Assembly: GCF_000711825.1 (NCBI RefSeq)
Contig: NZ_JONJ01000010.1
Coordinates: 1-64,000, forward strand
DNA length: 64,000 nucleotides
Source: [Clostridium] aminophilum DSM 10710
GTDB lineage: Bacteria; Bacillota; Clostridia; Lachnospirales; Lachnospiraceae
Direction of reading: 5' to 3'
The notes under the pieces are model-generated. The model had not been told where the DNA came from. It saw nothing but the letters and a program-made list of their open reading frames with translations, and made no database searches. How positions within the stretch are numbered: position 1 is the first letter of the stretch; each line of letters starts with the position of its first letter. Below are positions 45,168 through 54,543 of this stretch, one piece after another. Position numbers and translations under genes: made by a program.

Positions 45168-46706
45168 ATGAAGATCCAGAAAATACCCGAAATGACATCC
45201 GAATATGGAAAAACCCGGCAGAACGGGATGGAGTCGGCACTTCCGGCACTGGAGGATGTGCGTAAGATGACCGCAGGAACCGACTGTCACCGGGTTCCGG
45301 TTTACCGTGAGCTTCCGGCAGATATGGTCACACCGATCATGGTTCTCCGGAAGCTGAAAAAGGTGTCCGAGCACTGCTTTATCCTTGAATCCGCAGAGGC
45401 ACAGGAGCGATGGGGCAGGTATACATTTCTCGGCTACGATCCGACGCTGGAGATCCGGTGCCGCGCCGGAAAGATGAAGATCGGCGCGATCACGGTGGAG
45501 ACAAAGGACCCTGCCTCCTACATCCGTCAGATCATGAAGGAACATAAGGCAGTGCGGATTCCGGAACTGCCGCCGTTTGCGGGCGGACTTGTCGGATATT
45601 TTTCCTACGATTATCTCAAATACGCAGAGCCGACGCTCGATCTGGACGCCAAGGATACCGAAGAATTCGAGGACATTGATCTGATGCTGTTTGAAAATGT
45701 GATCGTCTTCGACAACGTGAAGCAGAAAATCATCCTGATCTCCAACATGAACGTGGACGAAGGCGAAGCGGGTTATCACAGGGCGGAACGCAATCTGGCA
45801 GAGATGCGGGATCTGATCCTTTACGGAAAGCCCGCGGAGGATGTGCCGGGGAAACTGACTTCCGACATGACGCCGTATTTTGACAAAGAAGCCTACTGCG
45901 AAATGATCCGGAAGGCAAAGGATCACATCCACGAAGGCGACATTTTCCAGATCGTTCTCTCCAATCGGCTGGAGGGAAGTTTCGAGGGAACGCTTCTCAA
46001 TACCTACCGGGTACTGCGGACCGTCAACCCGTCGCCGTATATGTTTTATCTTTCCGGGACCGATGTCGAGACGGCGGGCGCGTCGCCGGAAACGCTGGTA
46101 AGGCTCGAGGACGGCGTTCTGCACACCTTCCCGCTGGCGGGAACGAGACGGCGCGGAAAGACGCCGGAGGAGGATCGGGCGCTGGAAGAAGAGCTTCTCG
46201 CAGACGAAAAGGAACTGGCGGAGCACAACATGCTGGTGGACCTCGGCCGAAATGATCTCGGCCGCCTCTCGGAATTCGGAAGCGTTGAGGTGGAGCATTA
46301 TCATCAGATTCTCCGTTTCTCCCATGTCATGCACATCGGCTCGACGGTGCGGGGAAACATCCGGGACGGCCTGGACGCGCTGGATACGATCGGTGCGGTT
46401 CTCCCGGCGGGAACGCTTTCGGGGGCGCCTAAGATCCGGGCCTGCCAGCTGATCAACGAACTGGAGGACAACCGGCGCGGCATCTACGGAGGTGCCATCG
46501 GTTATATCGATTTTACCGGCAATATGGACACCTGCATCGGCATACGCCTTGCCTATAAGAAAAACGGAAAGGTTTTTGTGAGAAGCGGAGCCGGAATCGT
46601 CGCGGACAGCGTGCCGGAAAAGGAGTATGAGGAGTGCATCAACAAGGCGGCCGCGGTCGTGAGAGCACTGGAGGAGGCAGACGGATATGATTTTGCTGAT
46701 CGATAA
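45168..46706 (+). CDS. trpE: anthranilate synthase component I
   Basis: A 512-residue chorismate-utilising enzyme that makes anthranilate with TrpG. The C-terminal catalytic domain includes DIFQIVLSNR, NPSPYMFYL, SPETLVRL, PLAGTRRRG and RAG-equivalent GAGIVADSVPEKEYEE; the N-terminal domain carries the LLES-like FILESAE segment used for Trp feedback. The ATG at 45168 with GAGAGGAG is chosen; the frame is open upstream through the repeat element to 45030 but without a start signal. It overlaps trpG by 20 bases. Confidence 0.96.
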   Translation: MKIQKIPEMTSEYGKTRQNGMESALPALEDVRKMTAGTDCHRVPVYRELPADMVTPIMVLRKLKKVSEHCFILESAEAQERWGRYTFLGYDPTLEIRCRAGKMKIGAITVETKDPASYIRQIMKEHKAVRIPELPPFAGGLVGYFSYDYLKYAEPTLDLDAKDTEEFEDIDLMLFENVIVFDNVKQKIILISNMNVDEGEAGYHRAERNLAEMRDLILYGKPAEDVPGKLTSDMTPYFDKEAYCEMIRKAKDHIHEGDIFQIVLSNRLEGSFEGTLLNTYRVLRTVNPSPYMFYLSGTDVETAGASPETLVRLEDGVLHTFPLAGTRRRGKTPEEDRALEEELLADEKELAEHNMLVDLGRNDLGRLSEFGSVEVEHYHQILRFSHVMHIGSTVRGNIRDGLDALDTIGAVLPAGTLSGAPKIRACQLINELEDNRRGIYGGAIGYIDFTGNMDTCIGIRLAYKKNGKVFVRSGAGIVADSVPEKEYEECINKAAAVVRALEEADGYDFADR

Positions 46707-47307
46707 TTATGACAGTTTTTCCTACAATCTCTTTCAGCTTGTGGGAAGCATCGAGCCGGAGATCCGGGTCGTTCGGAACGATGAACTGACGGTGGCGGAG
46801 ATTGCGGAACTTTCCCCGGAAGCGGTGATTCTGTCCCCGGGACCGGGAAGACCGGCGGATGCGGGTGTTCTGGAAGAAACCGTGCGGGAGCTGGGCGACC
46901 AGATTCCGATCCTGGGGGTCTGCCTCGGTGAGCAGGGAATCTGCGAGGCTTTCGGAGCTGAGATTGTATATGCGAAGAAAATGATGCACGGAAAGCAGTC
47001 GATGGCAAAACTGGACCGCTCCTGCCCACTCTTTGCGGGGCTGCCGGAGACGATTCCGGTGGCGCGGTATCACTCGCTGGCGGTCGATCCGAAGACTCTT
47101 CCGGAGGAACTGACGGTGACCGCCACGGCGGACGACGGGGAGGTTATGGCAGTGGCCCACAGGACGTATCCGGTCTACGGCGTGCAGTTCCATCCGGAAT
47201 CCATCATGACGCCGGACGGGGTGAAGGTCCTGGAGAATTTTATCCGGCTTGCGAAAAAACGCCTTGAGAGCGAGAAGCAGAAGAAAGGAACACGAAACGC
47301 ACCTTGA
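46687..47307 (+). CDS. trpG: anthranilate synthase component II (glutamine amidotransferase)
   Basis: A 206-residue class I glutamine amidotransferase supplying ammonia to TrpE. The nucleophile is in GVCLGEQ (most family members have GHQ), and the His-Glu pair is in VQFHPES. ILSPGPGRP is typical. The last ~14 residues (LESEKQKKGTRNAP) are encoded by the first copy of a 40-base tandem repeat, and the stop codon lies in the second, so the C-terminal tail was shaped by repeat expansion. Confidence 0.95.
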   Translation: MILLIDNYDSFSYNLFQLVGSIEPEIRVVRNDELTVAEIAELSPEAVILSPGPGRPADAGVLEETVRELGDQIPILGVCLGEQGICEAFGAEIVYAKKMMHGKQSMAKLDRSCPLFAGLPETIPVARYHSLAVDPKTLPEELTVTATADDGEVMAVAHRTYPVYGVQFHPESIMTPDGVKVLENFIRLAKKRLESEKQKKGTRNAP

Positions 47308-47450
47308 GAGCGAGGAGCGGAAGAAAGGAACGCGAAACGCACCTTGAGAGCGAGAAGCAGAAGAAAGGAACGCGAAACGCATCTTGAAGAGCGAGGAGCG
47401 GAAGAAAGGAACGCGAACGCACCTTGAGAGCAAGAAGCATAGTAACGGTT
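47263..47450 (+). repeat. 40-base tandem repeat across the trpG-trpD junction
   Basis: Units start with CTTGAGAG at 47263, 47303, 47343, 47383 and 47423 (the last partial), an exact 40-base period; each contains GAAAGGAACGCGAAACGC. Copies alternate between GAGAAGCAG and GAGGAGCGG, suggesting duplication of an 80-base pair of units. The first unit is coding (trpG). Confidence 0.93.
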
Positions 47451-47478
47451 TGAAAAAAGACAGAACAGGGGGAAGACC

Positions 47479-48501
47479 ATGATTAAAGAAGCGATTGAAA
47501 AGATTGTAAACAAGCAGGACCTGACCTATGACGAGGCAAAGACCGTGATGCTCGAGATCATGAGCGGAGAGACTTCCATGACACAGAACGGCGCATTTCT
47601 TGCGGCACTGAGCACGAAGTCGGCGAAGGCGGAAACCATCGATGAGATCTCGGGCTGCGCGGAGGCGATGCGGTCTCTCGCGACACCGGTACCGCACCCG
47701 GGAATGGAAGTGATGGAGATCGTGGGGACCGGAGGCGACGGAGCGCACAGCTTCAACATTTCCACCACATCTGCCATGGTGATTGCGTCGGCCGGCGTCA
47801 AGGTGGCAAAGCACGGAAACCGCGCGGCGTCCTCTCTGTGCGGCACCGCGGACTGCCTCGAAGCGCTGGGGGTCAACATCGCGCAGGATCCGGAAAAGGC
47901 GCAGCAGATGCTGAACGATGCGGGATTCTGCTTCCTGTTTGCACAGAAATATCACTCTGCGATGAAATACGTCGGCCCGGTCCGCAAGGAACTGGGATTC
48001 CGCACCGTATTCAACATCCTTGGTCCGATCACGAACCCGGCCCGGCCGGAAATGTTCCTTCTGGGCGTCTACGACGAGTATCTGGTGGAGCCGCTGGTAA
48101 AGGTTCTGGATTCCCTCGGGGTAAAACGGGCGATGGTGGTTTACGGACAGGAAAAGCTGGATGAGATCAGCGCCTGCGGCCCGACCACAATCTGCGAGCT
48201 TCGGAACGGATATTACCGCACCGGTGTGATTCGCCCGGAGGACTTCGGGTTGGCTTCCGGCACCAAAGACGAACTGGTCGGCGGCACGCCGGAAGAAAAC
48301 GCGGAGATCACAAAGGGAATCCTTGGCGGCACAATCACAGGAACAAAGCGGAATGCCGTGCTGCTGAATGCCGGAGCGGCCCTCTTTGTGGCAGGAAAGG
48401 CGGAGAGCATCGGAGACGGCGTAAAGCTTGCGGACGAACTCATCCGCAGCGGAAAGGCAATGAAGACATTGAACCGGGTTGTGGAGTGCTCAAACTCCTG
48501 A
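47479..48501 (+). CDS. trpD: anthranilate phosphoribosyltransferase
   Basis: A 340-residue enzyme joining anthranilate to PRPP. Diagnostic motifs: [15 protein letters not shown] (PRPP/Mg loop), [36 protein letters not shown], and DEISACGPT. Length is normal; TrpD here is not fused to TrpG. GGGGGAAG precedes the ATG, just beyond the repeat array. Confidence 0.96.
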   Translation: MIKEAIEKIVNKQDLTYDEAKTVMLEIMSGETSMTQNGAFLAALSTKSAKAETIDEISGCAEAMRSLATPVPHPGMEVMEIVGTGGDGAHSFNISTTSAMVIASAGVKVAKHGNRAASSLCGTADCLEALGVNIAQDPEKAQQMLNDAGFCFLFAQKYHSAMKYVGPVRKELGFRTVFNILGPITNPARPEMFLLGVYDEYLVEPLVKVLDSLGVKRAMVVYGQEKLDEISACGPTTICELRNGYYRTGVIRPEDFGLASGTKDELVGGTPEENAEITKGILGGTITGTKRNAVLLNAGAALFVAGKAESIGDGVKLADELIRSGKAMKTLNRVVECSNS

Positions 48502-48506
48502 TCATT

Positions 48507-48640
48507 GAGGGAACGAACGGAAAAACGTACGGAAAGAGCGAATCGTGAGAACGCACAGAAGGCGTGAAACGAGAGAACGAACGGAGGCGCGAATCGAGGG
48601 AACGAACGGAAGGCGCGAATCGAGGGAACGAGTCGAAGAA
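48507..48640 (+). repeat. about 25-base tandem repeat between trpD and trpC
   Basis: Purine-rich imperfect copies of GAGGGAACGAACGGAAGGCG with CGAATC between. AACGAACGG occurs at 48512, 48576 and 48601, with decayed copies at 48627 and in between; the two best copies are 25 bases apart. Confidence 0.75.
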
Positions 48641-48668
48641 ACGTACGGAAACAGCGATGGGGGCGGGT

Positions 48669-49466
48669 ATGAACATTTTAGAGAAACTGGCAGAACATGC
48701 GGCCGAACGGGTGGAAGCGTACCGGAGGGAAATTCCGCTTCCGGAGATGAAAGCAAGAGCCATTGAGGCGGCGGACAGGACCGGGAGTGCAGCATTTGCC
48801 TTTGAAAAAGCGCTTCGGGGCGAAGAGATCCGCTTCATCTGTGAGTGCAAAAAGGCATCTCCCTCCAAAGGACTGATCGCGCCGGACTTTCCTTACCGGG
48901 AGATTGCGGGAACATACGAGTCGGCCGGGGCAGCGGCGGTCTCCGTTCTGACGGAGCCGAAATGGTTTCTGGGAGCGGACCGGTATCTTCAGGAGATTGC
49001 GGAGACCGTCGGAATTCCTTGTCTCCGTAAGGATTTCACCGTCGATGAATACATGATCTGGCAGGCGAAGGTTCTCGGTGCCGGTGCCGTGCTTCTCATC
49101 TGTTCCATCACGGCCGAGGAGGACCTGAAACGCTATCTCGCCATCTGTGACCGGATAGGACTTTCGGCACTGACCGAGGCGCATGACGAGGACGAAGTGA
49201 AGATGGCGGTCCGCTGCGGCGCCCGGGTGATCGGCGTCAACAACCGGAATCTGAAAGATTTTACCGTGGATATTCGCAACAGCATCCGGCTTCGCGAAAT
49301 GGCGCCGGAAGACGTGATCTTCGTGGCGGAGAGCGGAATCCGGACACCGGAAGACGTGGAGGAACTCCGGAAGAATGGCGTGAACGCGGTACTGATCGGA
49401 GAACAGCTGATGCGGGCCGGAGATCCGGCAGCGGAGCTTCGAAGACTTCGGGGAAAAGAACAGTGA
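48669..49466 (+). CDS. trpC: indole-3-glycerol phosphate synthase
   Basis: A 265-residue TIM-barrel enzyme. Catalytic residues sit in FICECKKASPSKG (Glu/Lys), LRKDFTVDEYMIWQAK (Lys) and VIGVNNRNLKDFTVD; FVAESGIRTPEDV binds phosphate. It is monofunctional, with trpF separate. The ATG at 48669 (after GGGGGCGGG) is preferred; 48657 is an in-frame alternative. The upstream open frame is only repeat DNA. Confidence 0.95.
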   Translation: MNILEKLAEHAAERVEAYRREIPLPEMKARAIEAADRTGSAAFAFEKALRGEEIRFICECKKASPSKGLIAPDFPYREIAGTYESAGAAAVSVLTEPKWFLGADRYLQEIAETVGIPCLRKDFTVDEYMIWQAKVLGAGAVLLICSITAEEDLKRYLAICDRIGLSALTEAHDEDEVKMAVRCGARVIGVNNRNLKDFTVDIRNSIRLREMAPEDVIFVAESGIRTPEDVEELRKNGVNAVLIGEQLMRAGDPAAELRRLRGKEQ

Positions 49467-49476
49467 GGACAAAGCG

Positions 49477-50145
49477 ATGGCTATGATTAAGATATGCGGA
49501 TTACGGGAGATGGAAGAGATCGGGGCCTTGAACCGTCTGAAGCCGGATTTCGCCGGCTTTGTGTTTGCACGGTCCTCTGCGCGGTACATTTCTCCGCAGA
49601 AAGCGGAAGAACTCCGGAAAAAACTCTGCACGGGCATCCGGTCGGTGGGCGTGTTCCGGGACAGCACGCCGGAAGAGATCGAATATGTGACGGAACACTG
49701 TCACGTCGATCTGGTGCAGCTTCACGGCCATGAGGGAAATGACATGATCCGCCGGCTCCAGAAAAAATACCGCGTGATCCGCGGTCTGGCGATTGAGCGG
49801 GAGTCGGACATCCGGCTGGCGGAACAAAGTCCTGCCGATTACATTTTGCTGGACCATGGTGCCGGTGGTACGGGAGAAACCTTTGACTGGTCCCTCCTGC
49901 AGTCCTGCAGAAGACCGTTTTTCCTGGCCGGAGGTCTCGGACCGGACAATGTGGCACAGGCGATCCAGGAGACCGGGGCCGCGGTGGTGGATGCCAGCAG
50001 CCTTCTGGAGACGGCGGGCCGGAAAGATCCCCGGAAGATGGAAGCCTTTGTCCGGGAGGCACGGACATGCCGCAGGAAATCTCGGACGTACAGTCGGAAA
50101 GAGGGAACAGACGGAGAGGAAAGTTTAGTGAGGGAAAATCAATGA
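49477..50145 (+). CDS. trpF: phosphoribosylanthranilate isomerase
   Basis: A 222-residue TIM-barrel isomerase. The general base Cys is in KICGL at the N-terminus, the general acid Asp in [11 protein letters not shown], and the phosphate site in [10 protein letters not shown]. The C-terminal ~25 residues are charged and go beyond the usual end. GTGAGGAC lies upstream; a second ATG two codons later is possible. Stop overlaps trpB by four bases. Confidence 0.94.
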   Translation: MAMIKICGLREMEEIGALNRLKPDFAGFVFARSSARYISPQKAEELRKKLCTGIRSVGVFRDSTPEEIEYVTEHCHVDLVQLHGHEGNDMIRRLQKKYRVIRGLAIERESDIRLAEQSPADYILLDHGAGGTGETFDWSLLQSCRRPFFLAGGLGPDNVAQAIQETGAAVVDASSLLETAGRKDPRKMEAFVREARTCRRKSRTYSRKEGTDGEESLVRENQ

Positions 50146-51332
50146 AGAATAGCAACGGAAAATTCGGTATCCACGGCGGACAGTACATTCCGGAGACGCT
50201 GATGAATGCGGTGCACGAGCTCGAAGAGGCGTATAACCGCTATAAGGATGATCCGGAGTTCAGGAAAGAACTGCAGGATCTTCTGAACGATTATGCGGGA
50301 AGACCGAGCCGGTTATATTATGCGGAGAAGATGACAAAGGATCTGGGCGGCGCGAAGATCTATTTAAAGAGAGAAGATCTGAATCACACGGGAGCGCACA
50401 AGATCAACAACTGCCTGGGACAGGCGCTGCTTGCAAAGAAGATGGGAAAGACCCGTCTGATTGCGGAAACCGGCGCGGGCCAGCACGGCGTCGCGACGGC
50501 GACAGCTGCAGCTCTTCTCGGAATGGAATGCGTGGTTTTTATGGGGAAACTCGACTGTGAGCGCCAGGCACTCAACGTGTACAAAATGAAACTTTTAGGA
50601 GCAGACGTGGTTCCGGTGACGACGGGGACGGCGACGCTCAAGGATGCGGTTTCCGAGTGCATGAGGGAGTGGACTTCCCGGATCGACGATACCCACTATC
50701 TTCTGGGATCGGTGATGGGCCCGCACCCGTTTCCGACGATTGTCCGCGATTTTCAGGCGGTGATCTCCCGGGAGATCAAGGAACAGATTCTGGAAAAGGA
50801 AGGACGGCTTCCGGACGCGGTGATCGCCTGTGTCGGCGGCGGTTCCAATGCCATCGGAACCTTCTATCATTTTATCAGCGATGAGAGTGTGAAGCTCATT
50901 GGCTGTGAGGCGGCGGGCCGCGGAATCGATACCTTCGAGACGGCGGCAACCATCAATACCGGCCGGCTCGGCATTTTCCACGGGATGAAATCCTATTTCT
51001 GCCAGGACAAATACGGACAGATCGCGCCGGTCTACTCCATTTCGGCCGGGCTCGACTATCCGGGAATCGGGCCGGAGCACGCACATCTCCACGACATTGG
51101 CCGCGCGGAATATGTACCGGTAACGGACGATGAGGCGGTGGATGCGTTTGAGTATGTCTCCCGCACAGAAGGCATTATTCCGGCCATTGAGAGTTCCCAT
51201 GCCCTCGCACACGCGATGAAGATTGCACCGGCCATGGGAAAGGATCAGATTCTTGTGATCACGGTTTCGGGCCGAGGCGATAAGGACTGCGCGGCGATCG
51301 CGAGATACCGCGGGCAGGAGATCCGTGAGTAG
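50142..51332 (+). CDS. trpB: tryptophan synthase beta chain
   Basis: A 396-residue PLP enzyme condensing indole with serine. PLP Lys87 is in HTGAHKINN, the phosphate-binding loop is [12 protein letters not shown], and ETGAGQHG supplies the catalytic glutamate. It is a TrpB1-type chain, consistent with trpA next to it. It starts in the trpF stop (ATGA) with GAGGGAAA upstream. Confidence 0.97.
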   Translation: MKNSNGKFGIHGGQYIPETLMNAVHELEEAYNRYKDDPEFRKELQDLLNDYAGRPSRLYYAEKMTKDLGGAKIYLKREDLNHTGAHKINNCLGQALLAKKMGKTRLIAETGAGQHGVATATAAALLGMECVVFMGKLDCERQALNVYKMKLLGADVVPVTTGTATLKDAVSECMREWTSRIDDTHYLLGSVMGPHPFPTIVRDFQAVISREIKEQILEKEGRLPDAVIACVGGGSNAIGTFYHFISDESVKLIGCEAAGRGIDTFETAATINTGRLGIFHGMKSYFCQDKYGQIAPVYSISAGLDYPGIGPEHAHLHDIGRAEYVPVTDDEAVDAFEYVSRTEGIIPAIESSHALAHAMKIAPAMGKDQILVITVSGRGDKDCAAIARYRGQEIRE

Positions 51333-51360
51333 GGACCGTTCAAGAGATCCGTGAGTAGGG
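51318..51360 (+). repeat. duplicated end of trpB
   Basis: A 17-base segment that includes the trpB stop, GAGATCCGTGAGTAGGG, occurs at 51318-51334 and again at 51344-51360, 26 bases apart. Confidence 0.85.
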
Positions 51361-51426
51361 CTCGGCCGGAATACCGTGTGAGCCGGTCCGGCAGAGGATT
51401 TGATATTGCAGAAAAAGGAGAAGACA

Positions 51427-52200
51427 GTGAGCAGAATCGGAAATGCATTTAACGATCATAAAGCGTTCATCGCGTTTATTACCGCAGGAGATCCGGATAT
51501 TCCGACGACAAAGAAAGCGATCATCGAGGCGGTGAGAAACGGTGCCGACCTGATTGAGATCGGAATTCCGTTTTCGGATCCGACGGCGGAGGGACCGGTG
51601 ATCATGGAGGCGGACCGGAGAGCACTGGAAGGCGGCGTGACGACGGACGATATTTTTCAAATGACACAGGAACTACGGGAGGAGATCGCGATTCCGCTGG
51701 TCTATATGACCTATGCCAATGTGGTTTTTTCCTACGGAATGGAACTCTTTGCCGCAAAGGCGAAGGAGGCCGGGATCGACGGCGTGATCCTGCCGGACGT
51801 TCCGTTTGAGGAGAAAGATGAGTTTGACGCGGCGTTTGCGGCCGAGGGGATTGACCTGATCTCCATGATCGCGCCGACGTCGGGTGAACGGATCGCGCAG
51901 ATCGCGAAGGAAGCGAAAGGGTTTATTTACATGGTATCGTCTCTCGGCGTCACGGGCACAAGAACGAACATTACGACGGATATCGGGAAAATGACGGAGA
52001 TCGTCCGGGCCAATACCGACGTCCCGTGTGCAGTCGGCTTCGGCATCTCCACACCGGAGCAGGCGGAAAACATGGCGAAAGCGTCGGACGGCGCCATCGT
52101 CGGCTCCGCGATCATCAAGATTCTCGCGCAGTACGGAAAAGAGGCGCCGGAACATGTTGGAGCATATGTGAAAGGGATGGCGGAAGCAGTACACCGCTAA
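51427..52200 (+). CDS. trpA: tryptophan synthase alpha chain
   Basis: A 257-residue TIM-barrel subunit that splits indole-glycerol phosphate and passes indole to TrpB. Catalytic Glu and Asp are in LIEIGIPFSDPTAEGP; the phosphate site is in GFGISTPEQ and GAIVGSAII. The start is a GTG at 51427 with AAAGGAGAAG before it; an upstream TTG in frame lacks a ribosome site. Last gene of the operon, followed by a terminator. Confidence 0.96.
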   Translation: MSRIGNAFNDHKAFIAFITAGDPDIPTTKKAIIEAVRNGADLIEIGIPFSDPTAEGPVIMEADRRALEGGVTTDDIFQMTQELREEIAIPLVYMTYANVVFSYGMELFAAKAKEAGIDGVILPDVPFEEKDEFDAAFAAEGIDLISMIAPTSGERIAQIAKEAKGFIYMVSSLGVTGTRTNITTDIGKMTEIVRANTDVPCAVGFGISTPEQAENMAKASDGAIVGSAIIKILAQYGKEAPEHVGAYVKGMAEAVHR

Positions 52201-52220
52201 GATAGAGAGCACATGCGTAA

Positions 52221-52259
52221 AAAAGACGCAGGAACCGGCTGATGGTTCCTGCGTCTTTT
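52221..52259 (+). terminator. trp operon terminator
   Basis: A 16-base-pair perfect stem (52221-52236 with 52244-52259) with a seven-base loop, ending TTTT and CGCTCG. The group II intron begins eight bases later. Confidence 0.92.
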
Positions 52260-52267
52260 CGCTCGTT

Positions 52268-54184
52268 GTGCGCCCGGCGGCGCACGTTTTCTAACGGGTG
52301 AAAGTCCCGAATCCGCCCGGTAGTGGGAAGGATATAGCCGAAGGCAAGGGTGTCCATCGCGAGATGGAATCTGAAGGAAGCCGGATGTGGGAACAGACTA
52401 ACCACGGGCAAACCTCTGGCCTGACGAACAGAAACCACATATGAGGTTACGCATGAGGGTAAGACTGCAACACAAGCCGAAGCCCAATAACTACACGGAA
52501 TCATGTGGGATAAATGTGGCAGGTAGGTGGAGGGAAAGAAACGTGTGGTACCCGGGGAGATCTGCATGGAACGCTTCGAAAGGAGTAAACGTCGCACAAG
52601 GAAAACGAGGCGGCGCTGAGCATGCAGAAGTCAGCAGAGGCCATAGTAGCCGAGAGGTGAAGGGCCGAATCAGTAGGAGTCTTTAGTACGACCGAGAAAG
52701 GGGGGGAATGCGCACATGGATGCAGAAAACATCAGCAATGATGGCTGCTCACAAAGAGATAGTGCGGAACACAAAGGGTATGTGAGAGCGCATCGCTCAT
52801 TCAACCGGATATGGAAGGAAAGGGACAGTGCACAGCCGGATCTTTTGGAGAAGATACTGGAAAAAGGCAACCTTAACAGAGCTTTTAAGAGAGTGAAGGC
52901 AAACAAGGGAGCGCCGGGAGTCGATGGGATGACCATTGACGAGACGCTTCAGTGGCTGAGGGAACACAACCACGAACTGGTTGACAGGATCAGACGCGGC
53001 AAGTACACGCCGAAGCCTGTCAGACGGGTGGAGATTCCGAAGCCGGACAGAGGGGTGCGAAAGCTTGGCATTCCTACCGTCACAGACCGTACCATCCAAC
53101 AGGCCATGACACAGCAAATGATACCGATCTACGAGCCACTGTTCTCGGACGGAAGCTACGGCTACCGACCGGGACGGAGCGCCAAAGACGCCATTCGGAA
53201 GGTGAAGGAGTATGCGGAACAGGGCTACACCCATGCAGTAAGCCTCGATCTATCGAAATACTTCGACACCCTCAACCACGAGATTCTTGTGAACCTTCTG
53301 CGGAAAGAGATCAGGGACGAGCGAGTCATTCAGATGGTAAAGAGGTACCTCAGAAGTGGTGTTATGGAAAACGGAGTGGTCATCGACACTGAGGAGGGAT
53401 CACCACAGGGAGGAAACCTTTCCCCGCTGCTGGCGAACGTCTACCTCAATGAGTTCGATCAGGAGTATCTGAAACGGGGAGTTCCGTGCATCCGCTACGC
53501 GGACGATATCGTCCTGTTGGCGAAGAGTGAACGAGCCGCAAAGAGACTTTTGGAGACGAGCACGAAGTATCTTGAAGGAACCCTGAAGTTAAAAGTGAAC
53601 CAAGAGAAGAGCCGTGTCGTCAGCGTGTTTGCGATCCGAAATTTTAAATATCTCGGTTTTGCACTGGGAAGGAATGGCGGAGGAATATATGTCCGCGTTC
53701 ATCTGAAGTCGATGAAGAAGTTCAAAGACCATCTGCGCGAATACTCTTCCCGTAGACGCTGTCAGAGCATCAGACCAAGCCTGGAAAAGATCAAGGTCTA
53801 TGTCAGAGGGTGGATGAACTACTACGGAATCGCAAGCATGAAGAATCCGATCGATGATCTCAACGGATGGCTGTACCGACGGATCCGCATGTGCATCTGG
53901 AAGCAGTGGAAACTGCCAAGGACTAAGAAACGGCATCTCATAAACCTTGGGATACAGGAGTACTATGCACACATGGCGGCTAACAGTCGAAAAGGCTACT
54001 GGAGAACGGTCAACACGACAACGGTAAAACGAGCGTTGTCAAAAGAAAGACTGATACGTTCAGGCTTCTATGACTTAGCCATTGCGTATCAGTCAGTGCA
54101 CGTCAACTATTGAAAGCGCCGTATACCGAACGGTACGTACGGTGCTGTGAGAGGACGGGGGCTAATCACCCCCTCCTACTCGAT
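52268..54184 (+). mobile_element. group II intron (class C-like)
   Basis: It begins with the GTGCG consensus (52268-52272), followed by a typical domain I-rich region (TGAAAGTCCCGAATCCGCCC near 52301) and a maturase in domain IV. Domain V is 32 bases (54115-54146: AGCGCCGTA, GAAC tetraloop, TACGGTGCT). Domain VI is a GGGGG/CCCCC hairpin with a candidate branch-point A at 54178, and the 3' end AT is at about 54184. The 32-base domain V, the endonuclease-free maturase and insertion right after an intrinsic terminator all fit class C introns. Ends are judged by eye. Confidence 0.85.
52716..54113 (+). CDS. ltrA: group II intron reverse transcriptase/maturase
   Basis: A 465-residue intron-encoded protein that helps splicing and copies the intron RNA into DNA. 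The reverse transcriptase domain (~60-310) has YRPGRSAKDAI, LDLSKYFDTLNH, GSPQGGNLSPLLANVYL and the catalytic RYADDIVLL. The maturase X domain follows (~330-440; GWMNYYGIASM). There is no HNH endonuclease at the C-terminus. The run of Gs at 52701-52706 serves as ribosome site. No frameshift is visible, so it may be active. Confidence 0.95.
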   Translation: MDAENISNDGCSQRDSAEHKGYVRAHRSFNRIWKERDSAQPDLLEKILEKGNLNRAFKRVKANKGAPGVDGMTIDETLQWLREHNHELVDRIRRGKYTPKPVRRVEIPKPDRGVRKLGIPTVTDRTIQQAMTQQMIPIYEPLFSDGSYGYRPGRSAKDAIRKVKEYAEQGYTHAVSLDLSKYFDTLNHEILVNLLRKEIRDERVIQMVKRYLRSGVMENGVVIDTEEGSPQGGNLSPLLANVYLNEFDQEYLKRGVPCIRYADDIVLLAKSERAAKRLLETSTKYLEGTLKLKVNQEKSRVVSVFAIRNFKYLGFALGRNGGGIYVRVHLKSMKKFKDHLREYSSRRRCQSIRPSLEKIKVYVRGWMNYYGIASMKNPIDDLNGWLYRRIRMCIWKQWKLPRTKKRHLINLGIQEYYAHMAANSRKGYWRTVNTTTVKRALSKERLIRSGFYDLAIAYQSVHVNY

Positions 54185-54210
54185 TGGCCCGGCTGCCGCG
54201 CAGGCGGGAA

Positions 54211-54240
54211 TGCACTAACTCGAAAAAACGCGTTACGTGC
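54211..54240 (+). repeat. small hairpin related to the family 2 insertion
   Basis: TGCACTAACTCGAAAAAACG followed by CGTTACGTGC forms an imperfect hairpin and resembles the ACTAAGCTCGA units at 44995 and 45039. Confidence 0.4.
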
Positions 54241-54250
54241 GTAAAAAAAG

Positions 54251-54282
54251 AACACCCAGCCGAAGACGACCGGGTGTTTTTC
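54251..54282 (+). terminator. terminator downstream of the intron
   Basis: AACACCC (54251-54257) pairs with GGGTGTT (54272-54278), followed by TTTTT in all. Possibly a second terminator of the pre-insertion trp region. Confidence 0.7.
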
Positions 54283-54543
54283 GGATCTCCGAGCAGGCAC
54301 TGGTTGGATACCTAAAGGGAGATGATCCTGAACAGATTTCGCGGATGGCGCGCGTAAACGGAGTAATACGTTTGGAATTTCGAGGTTTCTTTGGTATTAT
54401 GCGTCATCGTAAAAACCTGTCAAGAAAGCTTTTATAACCGTTCAATAAGTTAATGCACAAAGCACAGTCTTTATTGCACGTTCATCGAAAAAAATAAATT
54501 TTTCCAACGATTACACACATTTTATTACGAAATGGCGTTTCCG
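54283..54543. other. AT-rich intergenic region after the intron
   Basis: About 260 bases becoming AT-rich, between the intron flank and the end of the minus-strand cytidylate-kinase-like gene. A 66-codon plus-strand frame (54237-54437) begins at a GTG inside the hairpin, runs through the terminator and resembles nothing I know, so it is not called. No further RNA or promoter signal was seen. Confidence 0.4.

Noticed and set aside
47263-47450. Possible CRISPR array in the trpG-trpD gap
   Set aside because: Units are directly adjacent, without unique spacers, and no cas genes are near; it is a plain tandem repeat.
52441-52686. 81-codon frame in the 5' part of the intron
   Set aside because: Lies in the structured intron RNA (domains I-III) and has no protein features.
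54237-54437. 66-codon frame after the intron
   Set aside because: Starts at a GTG inside a hairpin and runs through a terminator; no similarity recognised.
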